Assembly (NCBI RefSeq): GCF_003254395.2
Contig: NC_037651.1
Coordinates: 9,368,001-9,432,000, forward strand
Direction of reading: 5' to 3'
Length of the DNA stretch: 64,000 bases
DNA from: Apis mellifera
Lineage: Eukaryota > Arthropoda > Insecta > Hymenoptera > Apidae
Part shown: positions 46,837 to 59,009 of the stretch, piece after piece
Layout: the number at the start of each line of letters is the position of its first letter
How positions within the stretch are numbered: position 1 is the first letter of the stretch
Position numbers and translations under genes: made by a program
Notes under the pieces: generated by a model
Database searches by the model: none
What the model was told of the DNA's origin: nothing
Seen by the model: only the letters and a program-made list of their open reading frames with translations

Positions 46837-49800
46837 GTTGACGATTTATTTACGAAAGAAAAGTGACGAAAAAAAAAGAAAGAAAAAGGAAAAAGGAAAA
46901 GAGAAGAAGGGAAAGAGAAGCGCGTGTAAAGTTTTTAAATAGAACTTTTCACAGTTGAACTGTTGCAAATGTTAAGGGCGTAAACGATAGCGAAAGACGA
47001 GGAGACGAAGCACATATTTCTGTCGTGGTATATTCTGGGAGCTATGCACGGCCGAGCCGCGTCGCCATTTCGAAAAGGGGGTGCATTTTTCTCGCGAACT
47101 TTTCGAATGTAAATGTTGTTCCAACCCCGCCAAATCGAAATTCCTATTAACAAATAACACAAATCGAGATCTTCAACCCCTTACATCGTCGATTTTAATC
47201 CAGCCTTTCTTTCTCTTCTCTTCTCTTCTCTTCTTTTCTTTTCTTTTTTCTTTAGAGAAATTTTTAAATATGCTACGCTATACACAGATATAAATAAAAC
47301 AGTGCAAGGCATCTCTCTTGCCTGTCGTGCACACGCAACACAACTTCCGGCCATTTCGACCGGACGCGACCACCGCGGATCTATTAATCACTCGTCGGTT
47401 TCGCGATAATAATAACAACAACAACAACAACAACAACAACAATAATAATAATAATTCAAAGGCGACGAGGAAACCGATATTAAAATATTTATCGCATCTC
47501 GGACCACCCCGCCGATGGAATTTCGCAGAAAGAAAGAAAGAGAGAAAAGAAAGAATCTTCCTAGACGCGATTCTCCCTCCCTCAACAAATTGCACGGAAA
47601 CACGATATCATTGATACCGGTGTGGCTGGTCCACGGGGCGCGTCAATTCGTAATATTTGCGTATGAATGAGCCGAGCGGGACCCCCGAGGGGGTCGTGCG
47701 TAAATCTCTCAGCGGGCCCTAGTGTCTCCGATATTATCTCGAGAGGAGGAGGGGGAGAGGGAGAGGCCCGAGCCAACTTTTTAAAGAAGCTGCACGAACC
47801 CGCGCGCTTCCTCTTTTTCTCCTTTCACCTTTCCACCCGCAGCCGCCTCCATCCTTCTCGCGCCGGTCCCCCCTTTTTATTTCCCCAGACCACCTCCTAA
47901 TATATCCGTGGACACGGCGTATTTCGTATACGTTTTATCGTGGCGCGGGGGCCGATATTTATCAACCAGCGATGCGGCGATATCGCGTCCGAAATTATAT
48001 TCCTTGAAAATTGCCTTTTTCGCATTCCCACGGGGATCTTTAACGCGGGTATAATTTAATAGAGAAAGAGAATAAGTCGTGGGGCTAGTTTGGCAACGTG
48101 CATGCTTTACCACGTGTCGTTTGCGAGAAATGCTAAAGAATAAAAGTGGAAACGTGTATATATACATACTTTGGAGCAGTCGTTGCGACAAGATCCGGCG
48201 GCCAAGGAACAGCAGGACATCTCTGGAACAAATAAAGAATAGATGCGAGTCAGATTCTTTTTCTTCCATCCATGCGAAAACGTATATTCTTTCCTCGAGA
48301 TTTTTCCCGAGACACGAACCAGACGCGTGTCCTGCGTTTCGTCAACGAGGGAAGGGATCCGCCTTTTGCGGTGAGCGGACGAGGAGGTACTCGTCAAAAT
48401 TTCGAAGGGCTCTTCGAACCCCCCCTCCCTCTCTCTCTCCACGAAGAAAAATTGTGGAAAATTCCCTCCTCATCCTCCATTAATCCTTCTATCTTCTATT
48501 ATTTCCTATATATAGTTTGGATTATTACTTTTATTAAACGATCTCGCGTCCCCCACATTCCCCGCCCCGATCTTTTACGACTTTACGGGCGTAATATGCG
48601 GGTCCAGTCGAACTGGCTTTTTGAACGTTCGGGGGGGGGGGGGATCGAAATCGTGAGTACACGAGGCGAGCGCGCAATAAACGATGAACGCGAGACACAC
48701 ACGCGCACGCATACGCGCGCACGCACAGCGAGGGAGGGCAGAGACAGAAGAAGAGGGTTCGAAGCGTGTTACAATTAAGTTAATAGATAGCAGTCGGGCA
48801 CACAAATTGCGGCTGTGGATGTGTTTCTCTCTCTCTCTCTCTCTGCGTGACTCGTACGATATATATATATTTCCATTCGTCGGACGATTCGTTTTTTTTC
48901 GTTCGATTCGTCGTTGCAATTTCTTTTTCCCTTTCTTCTTCTTTCACGCATCTCCTTCTCCCCTCTTTCCTCTCCTCCTCGATAATTTCGATAATTTTAA
49001 GACACGGCTCGGTCTTGAGAATAGTTTGTACAGGTGACGTGAAAGAAAAAAGGCAAGGATTTCCTGTTTTCGAAGAAATACCAGCTGCTGGCCTGGACGA
49101 ATATCGATTTCGAGGGGGGGAAGAGGAGGGGGGACACGGAAGTTGTTCTATCCTCCTGGCAAATCTGATTCCTGATCTAAAAATAATCGGTGGATCGTTA
49201 AACCTTATTTTAGAAGGTTGGAGGAAAGGTAGGAAAATGGCCTTTGATGTTGGGTAGATGGGAGGAGTACGGGTACGAGTTGTGAAATTCGCCGTGGCAG
49301 CAAGTGCGTCGCCTGAAATCGTAACGGGTTTTGTGGCTTCTCTCTCGTGGACGACACAAAAATAGCCGACACCGTCCGTCGCGCTCATTCGACTTCTGCC
49401 CTCATCTAAGTCGTGAAAGTCCCCTTAATTTTATCCACTCGAATGAAACGACCAAGACCTCTGTCTCTTTGAGCGCGGCTGTTAAATGCGGCTCGAGACT
49501 TTTCAGGTAAATTTAGTCCCGACGATTCGCTTCCACCGCCCTCCTTTTTCAAACTTTCCTCGTTCGATGTCCACGCATTTTCGCCCGATTAAACGATTTC
49601 TTGCTTCTCCTTCTTTTCCCTTTCTTTACGAATCGTTTTTCCCTTTTTTTTTTTTCTTCTTCTATTTTTATAGATGAAAAAGTTCGTCGCCTCGAAGATG
49701 TCCACGCGTTAATTTCGCGGAGTAAGAGCGGTGTATGTGTGTGCGTATGTATTGCTGTGCGTGTGTGGGTATTGCATATATGCAAAAGGGCCATTCCCAC

Positions 49801-52800
49801 TCTCACAGCTGCGACTTCCATCGCCATATCGTGCGCGAATGGTGACATCCACGTCGTAAAACTCGCACGATTCTCCCACGCTTAACGATGACAATTCCTC
49901 CCCCCTCCTCTCCCCAGCTGGGAAGATAAATCGAGACAAGTCGAAACTTCCATGAATTAACTAAAAAAAGATTCGTTTCATCTTACGATTTCATTTCGAA
50001 TCTCTTCGCGATTCGGGAAATGCTTTTGTTTATGTAAATTTAATTAGATCGAACTCTCGTTCAACCCGATTAATCATTCGCTCGATTTTTTTCAATTTCC
50101 AGCGTTACGTCACACCTCGCGTCCCGATCCCTTTCGTCACACCACGTTGAATAGCGCTCGATCCAAGAATTCTTCCTGTTGTGCCGTTGGCAAAAAAGAA
50201 AAAGAAAGAAAGAAAAAAAAAAGGAAACATTTTTTTGTTCGGGTTAATAATAACTTGGATATAATTACGCCGTACTCGAGGCGAAAGAAAAAGAAGAATG
50301 GAAAAAGAGATGGAAGGAAACTGCGAAAAAAGAATAACCGCATTAATTAGTACAATCGTACACAAACTTGCACGAAGCAAGTGCTGCCGAGCCGTTGGAA
50401 ACCCACTTATATCTGCCATTCAAGAAAGAAATAAAAGAGAGAAAGAGAGAGAGAGAGGAATCGATCGAGTAGTGAAAGATGGGCGAAAAAAAATGACGGA
50501 GGGTGGGAGTAGAGGAGGGGAAGGGATAAAAAGGAGAAAATCAAGATACGTGTCGTCTCGATACGTTTTTATCCGTCGTGTGAAGCTGTCACGAGGGTTT
50601 TATGTGTTTATTTATCTCTCTCTCTCTCTCTCTCTCTCCACTCTCCTCACGACTCGCCACGAACATGTATCGGGCAGGCAGTGTGTATGCCTTTGCACGC
50701 GGCTTGTGGACCGTGTCAGGGCCTTGCCGATTGGAAGTCGCGTTCTCCTTTAACCCCTTCGTTTTGGCGTCTCGTTCCTTTCTTCGGCAACGCGTTTCGC
50801 GACGACCGGTCTAAAGAAATCGTTCCTTTTACCGAATCTCTTCGGTAGTAACCAGAGGGACTTTAAACCAACAGCGATCTAATTTCCTCTTTTTTTTTTT
50901 TTTTTTTTTTTTACTACAGGAAATTTAAACGTCATAAGAAATTATGGAATCGAGATTCTTTCTCGATGTTGTTAAGTAACAAAGTAGTAGTTGATAACGC
51001 GATCAGAGAGATCGGAGAGTCTCGCTTTACGAGGAAAACGTGACGAAGTGGTTCGACTGAAATCCACTCGATTGCTCGTAAAAGGACAGAACGTTAAAGT
51101 TTCCAGGAACGTTAATTGCAGATCATGCTGAATACATATATGTATATATACATACATATATATACCATCATCAAATCTAACTAACCACGCGTCCCAAATA
51201 CTTTTTCTGATCCTCGTTATTCGGTTACTCGTTCGGATGGAACGTTCGGAGATTTGAAGAACGAATTGGACGAATCGTACAAAGGGACGAACGTTCGTCG
51301 CTGGCCGATAGTCCATAAGGAGGGTTAACTCGGGAAGAAGACCTCTCGGTCGATTAATAAACCCAGGCCATCCGAGACGAACGATCAACAAGGATGATCG
51401 CCATTTTAATTAACCGAAGAGACCAATCCCTCGATCGATATACACGATTCAAACGTGTTGGTAAAATAAATCGCAACTTGCGCAACGTCGCGTTCCAATT
51501 TCCAAGTTGAAAGACAGGCTAAATTGCACGCTCGGCATAGAAAGGATTTACGTACAGGGCGTGCGTTTAAAATTACTATGATCCGGCGTATTAACATGGT
51601 TTAAAAAGCCGGTGGCCGCGTAACGATGTGCCCTCCCCACCTCCCCCCTCCCTTCGTCCCAACGTCTCTCTCGCCAAGTCGTCGATATATAATATTTCAC
51701 GGACCTTCCTCCTTCACGGCGCATCCATAAAGCATAAAATTATACGCTTCGATCGGACGACACGTTAACCCGACTGTTTTCATCGCGACCAACACGAGCA
51801 ACAGGTATGCGCGAATCTCGCAATTCTCGAGCTCGACTCGATGGACGAAACTCTTCGACTCTTCTCGCGCCATCTACCTCGTACGCGCACTTATCGTTTC
51901 TATCGCATCTCGTGTACGATCTTTTCGATTCAAATCTTTACGCAAATCTTTATCCCCTCGTCACGTGAACGCGTGAAAACAACGGAGTTTTCGATAAAAC
52001 CGATAGAGCCAGAGAGAGATGCACGTTGTCGCCGCGCATTAGCATTGTATATGGCACGAAATATATAGAAGCTTGTTTTACGAGCGATACGCTACCACCT
52101 TCGTTCCTCTGCTGTTCACTGATAGACGCGCACCGTGAAAAAGGAATTCGAGCTTCGCCTCGAGAGAGGGGGAGGGAGAGGGGGGAGACGAGGAAATGTG
52201 TTATATACGTGTATATACTCGACGTTGGTACCGTCGTCGCTGCGAATAAAAGTCGCGCCAATCGGAAGAGAGAAGACGGAAGTGAGACGAAAAGTGTACG
52301 CGCGCGTGAAAGGGAAAGAGAAAGAGAGAGAGAGGGACGCGTCTCCGAAGGAAATCTCGTTATCGAATTGGCAAATTCTTTATATTGTGTATAAAGAGTG
52401 TTACGCGTGAATACACGGTTGCCAATCCCGGTTCCTCGCTTATATATATATATAGATATATGTGCGTGTAACTTTTTTTCATCTTTTTGTGCAAGATCAG
52501 TGGACGCGTTTCGAACCGTGTTGAAGAGAGGCAGAGGCGAAGGACCGTTAGCGACACCTCGTTCGCACGCACGTGCACCGAGTAAATTTCGAGAGGAGAG
52601 AGGGAGGGAGAGGGAGAGGAAGAGAGGGAGAGATTAAAGATCAGAGGACCGAATGTCGAAATACGGAACGAACGAATATTTTGTTATTATTGTTGTTATT
52701 ATTTAATTCCTCGTTAATCCTTCGTTGCAAGTCAAGAGATATTAATTCGACCAATTTATTCGACAAAGTTTCGATTCAGGAGAAACGAGGACGGAAGATG

Positions 52801-53601
52801 ACTCGCGGGGACTTTTTTTTTCCTCGTCCCATTGAGAAGATCCCGTGAGAAGCGAAGTATTCTATCGACGCTCGAGCGCACTTGGGCGCGGAAACTCGAT
52901 AAAGAAAAACCCCGTCTCGGCTCTTGGAGCGTGTTGACGATAAGAGTGGAGGAAGAAGGGAAAGCATTAAGAGATCACCGCGCGAATCGAACGGCGGAAG
53001 AGGCCGCTCGAAAAGAAACTAAATCGCTTGACAAAAGCGAGGAGAATTAATAGAAGGGAAGGAAAGAAGAAGACAGAGAGAGAGAAAGAGAGCACAAGGA
53101 AGGAACGCACATGTGGCCAGAAGTTGTCGTCGATATCTTCTCTCTGGCGCGATGACACAAAAAGCCTCGCGAAGATTACGGGTCTTGGAAAAGTAAATAT
53201 ACTTGGTAAAATTGTTCGTCGATCTCGTATCATTTCAACGACGAAATAACGAACCGGTCGTTGCTATTCGAAAAGAAAAAAAAAAATAACGACGATTTAT
53301 CTATAACCCCGCCGCAAAGTCGAGGTGAGCTATCGACCTCTAAAAAAACCTTCTTTTTCTCCTCCTCCTCCTTCCTTTGATCTTTTTCGCGTTTCTTGAT
53401 CGCGCGACAGTCGTAAAATTGGCGGAGTGACATAAAGCGACAAATAAATGAATTACCTTGCGCAGCTTCGAGGAAAGGATTGGCGACAGCGATGACCGCC
53501 AACATCGTGAACGAAACGATCGCGAGCATTGCCGAGCGGGGCAGATATTTCCCGGTTAATCGGTGCCCAATCTCCATGACGATCACTGGCGGCCGCCCCA
53601 T
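42927..53601 (-). CDS. Reck: RECK (cysteine-rich protein with Kazal motifs)
   Basis: Membrane-anchored glycoprotein; in vertebrates it restrains matrix metalloproteases and acts as a Wnt7 co-receptor with GPR124. Exons in order: 53601-53457, 48222-48170, 46236-46153, 45856-45820, 45717-45385, 45286-44851, 44762-43397, 43310-42927, giving 945 residues (human about 971). A second in-frame ATG at 53577 would give 937. A signal peptide sits in exon 1. Five N-terminal knots each begin with a CC pair: SCCSLAAGSCRNDC, RCCYLVQNPICRSTC, HCCGKVSNDTCRAVC, HCCNKADSLTCMETC and SCCTKAIKPKCQDLC. A frizzled-like Cys-rich part follows, then three Kazal modules at about 611-649, 691-728 and 732-765. The tail YVTMQIFLAIFLYVIF is a GPI-anchor-type hydrophobic end. 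Exons of 37 and 53 bases are separated by introns of up to 5.2 kb. Exons are CpG-rich. Confidence 0.93.
46258..46426. repeat. Homopyrimidine and homopurine block
   Basis: A T/C-only stretch with TTTTC units is followed, after about 25 unique bases, by a purine-rich stretch of AG and AGA units. It lies just upstream of the RECK exon 3 acceptor on the minus strand. Confidence 0.8.
47407..47455. repeat. (AAC)n/(AAT)n microsatellite
   Basis: Two or three AAT units, about ten AAC units and then five AAT units. Confidence 0.9.
48223..53456 (-). other. RECK intron 1 (5.2 kb)
   Basis: The intron lies between the signal-peptide exon and the first CC-knot exon. It contains a G run of about 14 at 48630-48643, (CT)n at 50617-50638 and a T run near 50890-50912. 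Purine-rich patches lie near 52140-52185 and 52590-52635. I see no nested gene or RNA gene that I can support. Confidence 0.6.
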
Positions 53602-56600
53602 GATCCACGCATCTTCAATGTGACAAACGGAAACGGGGGCGCGAAATATAGGAAACGTGGCGAACGGTCGTAACAGACAAGGGCATATCGGAGCGGGGAG
53701 GGGACCCCGCGCGAGGAACCGAGGTGCACCGGAGCGCAGTCCGCGAGCGACTGAGCTTTTCGTGGCATTCGCAGCCTCGAGTCTCTCTCTCAGCCAAGCT
53801 TTTTCACCGGGTGGGTGAGAGGAAGAAAGAGATGAGCGGCACGGGAGTGAACGGGAGGAAGGAAGAGGAAGGGAGAGGGAAGGAGGAGCGTTCGAAGGGA
53901 GAGAGAGAGAGAGAGAGAGATACGAGAGCGGAGAGATTGCGTGTAGGAGGAGGGAAAAGACGCGTGGCGCGTTGTCACGCAGTGCAACTTCTATTGTGAC
54001 ATCTTTGAACAGTACCCACACGATCTTTCTTATGTACGTAACGTATTTTTGTCCCCCTCCTTCCTTTTTCCTTTTCGTGTGCTTCCACACGCGAGGAGGA
54101 ATCCAGCATAGGATGACGTTTACGTAGAAGCATAATCGTACATTGTTAGGATCGATAGCAGTTGGTCAAATTCTCCGTTATCTCTCCCCAAACAGATTAG
54201 CCAAACGTTGACTATATATATATATGTATATGTTATGTATATACCCCGAAAAACGAGATCCCATCGAAAGTCATAAATTGGAGGGAAGTCGCACGGTCTG
54301 AAAGTTGAACCGGGCCCGTCGGTTCAGAAAGCTGGATTCCTGCACCGGATAAACCGATAACCCGATGCTTGTACTTCCTTTGATAGCGATTGGGACGAAT
54401 ATTACGAGCGAGCGTAATCGTTAAAGATACGGGATAGAGATCGTTCATTCTATTACGATCCCTGCTACGGACAATGATTTCGCGCTGCCGCCAAATTATT
54501 CATAACACACTGGCGGAGATATTTACTTTAACATTACTCGTGAGTAATGAGTTGCGCGATAGATACCTCGTTCTCCGATATCTCGATACGAAAATGAGAT
54601 TTAAACTTGCGGAGGAACGAACGATTTCGGGTTATATTTCCAACAGGTGGGGAAAAAAAATTTAATCAAGATCTCGTGGAAATTGAAAATGTTCGAGAAA
54701 TGTTTCGTTTATTTGTATTTTTATTTATAAATTGAAAACGACTCGGAATCATCGACGCGGGATGGGTCGCGTTACGAACCCCTCGTGAAGTCAATCGTCG
54801 TCTCGATGCTCGGGTAATTTATTAATTTATTCCGCCGATAAATCCGTTTGAATCCGCACGTAGGCTGTGGATGGATTGTTCCTCCTCGAGACTTGCTCTC
54901 TCTCTCTCCCTCTCTTTCTCTCTTCCTTCGCATCTTTATCAACTTTCTTCCGTCCGCTGGTTTCTCCTTTAGAGATAGAATAGGCTTGTTATTTCATTCT
55001 CGTAGATACGCACACCCGAACCATCAGACCGTTATTTCAGATAACAATTTTATCGACGATAATCATACGATTCATGGTGCACGAGTCACGGCTCGTATAA
55101 TTGCAATTCGCGGTCCGAGTCGTCGGTAGAGAAGGGAATGTTTCGAAAGGAAACGCGAAAGCTCGAGCCGAGGGAAATTCGTAATCCGTACACAGATTGG
55201 TGGAAGAAGAAAGAGAGAGAAAGAGAGAGAGAGAGAGAAAAGAAAACCCGTGGATGAAAACCAGTTTCCAGTTGAACATCGATAAATACCTGGCGAAGTT
55301 CCCCGCAAATGTATACCGGTTTATGCCGTACCACCGTCACTTTGTACGCTATGAAGACGATTATTAATGTAACGCTGCTACGCTCTCAACGACTAATTTG
55401 CAAAATGAACGGTTGATGGCATTATCTTCGGTATATAGAGCTCTCTTGTGTACGAGCCCCGCTCGTGGCTCACTTTTGAATCATTGACAAAGACATTGGT
55501 GGGTAGAAAACGCCTTTTAAAATTTCCCCTTCGCAGAGTACAGTGACCACAGAGAGTGTCTCTTTTCACTCGGATAAATACATAATAGGCAATTTAAGCG
55601 TTGTTAAACGAAGCGGAAGTAATAGGGGAACGATGCGATTAACAATACGTAACAATTAAATTCTGTTCTGATAATTGCAGACGATATACTATCCTATTGG
55701 CTTTGGTTATTATTTTTCTCTTCTTTTTTTTATTTGTGAGCGCCTCTCGGTCAAACATTTCGCAAGAGCCTTCGACGTTTTCCATCGATGAAAACGATCG
55801 TCGTGCCAGAAACACGTTTTTGCAATGCTCGGACTTCGCTCGGCTCTACTTAACTCATTCAAGTAGTCACAATGGTTATTAATTATCCAAGTGGCGAGCA
55901 TCGTTTAATTGGACGATATCTCTCTCGTGCATCTCATTGGCTCGTATATAAATTTGAAATTTTTCCATTAAGTATTTTATTTTCAATTTAATTCGTCAAT
56001 CAAATTTTTTTTTCCTCATCCGATGATACCCTCCTCTCGCCCTTCGAATTGGCCGCGGTGAAAACTCGAGGTGTCCCGACGAGGTTGGTGAAATAAATTT
56101 GCCGGCGATTTACTTTCTGCGCATGCACACGTTTCAAGTATTTGACTCACGCACCCTTCGAACGAGCGAAAGGAAAAGGAGGAGGGACAGGGCGAGCGCG
56201 CGCGCGCGACCAAGGGGAAAGACCAAATAGTTCTGTGAACATTGTATCCTCCGTCAATCGTCGGCTGCATGTCAATGAACCGAACAGGCATCGAGAAGAC
56301 GAGGACAGAAATCGAGGACCAACGAATATCTCTCATCAGTACGAGCGCGCTGATCGTGAGAAATCGAGTTTCTCGCGTAAATTTGTCGCGCGTTATGCGA
56401 CAGCGCCAGAGGAATGCCTTAATCATGATCGGAATTCGCAATGTTTCCCTCCCCCCCTCCCCTTCTTTCGATCACATTGTGCTACAAGCAGCGCGAGGCC
56501 CATATATTCCACCTGCGTAATAAAGAGTTTTCGATTTTCTTCCACGCCTCGCCACGGCCTCGATCGTTGTATCGAACGATGAAATTCTTCCTTTCCCGTT

Positions 56601-56606
56601 CCCCAT

Positions 56607-56639
<33 letters not shown>

Positions 56640-56875
56640 CATATAACGAATCGATCGATTAAGTGTAAATATACATTAACTATAATATTGTCAAAGTTTA
56701 TTTATACGTATACGTCCCTGTATGTTTATGCACGGAACGAATTTGTCATTGATGCCGGGTTAATCGTTATTCTTTTCGATTTGGATAATGCACAGTTTCG
56801 ACACCGTCTCGCTAGTTTGCCGGCTTGTTATTATGGAAAATTTCATCGCGGAAGGTATACGAAATACAATAGGTA

Positions 56876-56937
<62 letters not shown>

Positions 56938-57898
56938 AACCGAGACGCGTATAATAAACATTTCGAAAAATCCGAATGATCGAGAATTTCTTCGAACTCA
57001 TGCGTAAAGAAATTGTCTCTGAAATGTCAAGGAAGTAATAAGCGATAAGATTTTTACGATAATTAGATAGAATAAGATTTTCTTTCTAAAATGGCCTCTC
57101 TTATTTAATTTAAACGGTCACCGTTATTCCCCGCAAAAAATCTTGGGTAACGTTATTTGTAAAGTTAGTATAGTTAGTACAGGTCGAAAACACATTCCGG
57201 AAACATATTCCATCCGGTATCATAAATAAGATTCGAATATCTTTGAGTTTACGGTCTGAAGGTGCCCTCCATTGAGCCCATTGTCGTTGTAACCTGATAT
57301 ATGCACTGTTTATTCTCGTGAAAATTCGCCTCGCTGCACACGCGCAATGAAATTCTCCATAGTTTTACCATCGTGATCTAAGCAAACTTCACCGTGAAAC
57401 CGTGCGTGATGTATCGAACGAGACATTCTATCGAGATCGAACGAATCAAATTAATCGTAGAGATAATCGCGTAAAGTATTAATTTTTTTCGATGGAAGGA
57501 TCGAAGGAAACGAAGCGTGGATCGAGCAATCGTGAAAAATTAAGAGAAAATTGAGAGAAAGATAATAGAGAGAGTCTTTTCTCGAAAGTTTTTACCGACC
57601 GCGCACAACGTGGCGAGGGTGGCGCCTTCGGCAAGGTCTGCCTATGAATCGCAACCCTCGAGAGAGACCAGTGGTGGAGGATTGACACACGGTGGGGTGG
57701 CGAAACGAGAAACTCTCTTTCCGTGAAAGTGTCGGGGTGTATTGGCGCTGTCATATGGAGGCAAACGAGGCGCCGTGTTAGGCACTCTGGCCTGCACGGA
57801 CGCCTTGCTGTGTGCGTTACGTCGTGAAAAAGTGTTGGAGGAAAAAAAGAAAAAGAAAAAAAAAACGAACTGTGTGTAAACTAAGTTTTATTTAATTT
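53602..57898. other. Divergent intergenic region between RECK and ZUP1
   Basis: Head-to-head spacer holding both promoters. It contains (AG)n at about 53898-53920, (AG)n near 55212-55240, (TA)n near 56618-56640 and a (GA)n tract of 28 units at 56879-56934. The rest is unique, moderately CpG-rich sequence with no coding exon that I can support. Confidence 0.5.
56879..56934. repeat. (GA)28 microsatellite
   Basis: Fifty-six bases of pure GA in the RECK-ZUP1 spacer. In flies GAGAG words bind GAGA factor, but here the tract may be only a microsatellite. Confidence 0.95.
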
Positions 57899-58979
57899 GG
57901 TGAGTGTCACGGATGTATCGGTTGTTAAAAGCGGAAAAGTTGAAAGCGCGAGTGTAAGGATACAGCGAATTTAAAATGGGTCAACCCACCAACCCAGCAA
58001 CCAAACGTGTATTCCTTTCTTCTATTAATTCGTTATTTGGCCTAGTTATTATATATGAGAGTGAGCGAGCGAAAAGATAACGCGAAAATTGTTCTCGTTA
58101 TGGAAAAAATGATATGGAAAGTGCACCCTTCTTCGATTCTTTTGATTCTTGATGTAGTTCATCGTTGCGTTCGCCGTCGTGATCGTTGACATCGCCATCG
58201 TCATCGTTGATTCTACGATCGAAATTTTTATTTCCATTATTCGGCGAATAAAAGTACGAAATTCTCGCCGGCTATGGAAATGCATTGATTGACACGCGGC
58301 CACGGTAGCGAGAGGTGATACAGGTGATAAAGGGAAGCGGAGGTGAGAGGTCGCGTTTGCATTTCCTCCTACACGAGGAAATCACGATTCAACAAACGAA
58401 TCCCATCGTATTGGGATGTCTTCCATTCGAGGAAATCGTCGTATCACGGATGAGTTATGTGGGTTTTTTGGCCATAAATCAGCCGGCACAATGCAACGGA
58501 AACGAGTCGTAATATATTTTACTCGTGTTACGGTGTTTTTGTATGGTACGGTCGACAATCACGCGTTTGCGATATGCAATTCGCGAGAAAGCTAACGGGT
58601 AACCACGATACAATCGCGGACACTTGTACGCGACCCTGAATTCAATTATCGATTCTCCGAGGAAAATACACGACGATGCAGTTTTGATGCACTGTCGCAA
58701 TTTATTTCGTTTAAACCGTATATATTCCTGTTATTTCTTCCCTCGAGGAGAATAATATAGAGTAATTTTTAAATGGAAATGTAATTTTCTTTTAGTTATT
58801 TGCATTTGTTTAAAAATTGATTTGTAATTCGATGCATTTATTTAATATCCAAGTTCATTGTATGTTCGATAACAATGTATTCGTGAACGGAATACATTGA
58901 ACGGATATTTAAATAATCTTGCACAAATGATTTGATGGAATTTAATTAATAATAATTTTTATTTTTATTTTTACCATAG
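57899..58979 (+). other. Probable 5' UTR intron of ZUP1
   Basis: A consensus donor (TTTG then GTGAGT, about 57900) and an acceptor (TTACCATAG ending at 58979) bracket a 1.1 kb interval without coding signal. The ZUP1 ATG lies 31 bases after the acceptor. The leader exon to its left is not delimited. Confidence 0.4.
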
Positions 58980-59009
58980 GTCAATAAGTGTTGATTGAAT
59001 GTGTTAAAA

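Larger units (their letters stand above)
46237..48169 (-). other. RECK intron 2
   Basis: It contains TTTTC repeats (46258-46300), (AG)n (about 46335-46352), (AGA)n (about 46383-46412), (CT)n (46800-46832) and (AAC/AAT)n (47407-47455). No other coding exon is seen. Confidence 0.65.

Noticed and set aside
51030..51080. GTGGTTCGACTGAAATCCAC as a tRNA T-arm
   Set aside because: The loop is twelve bases rather than seven, and no acceptor or anticodon arms fit around it.
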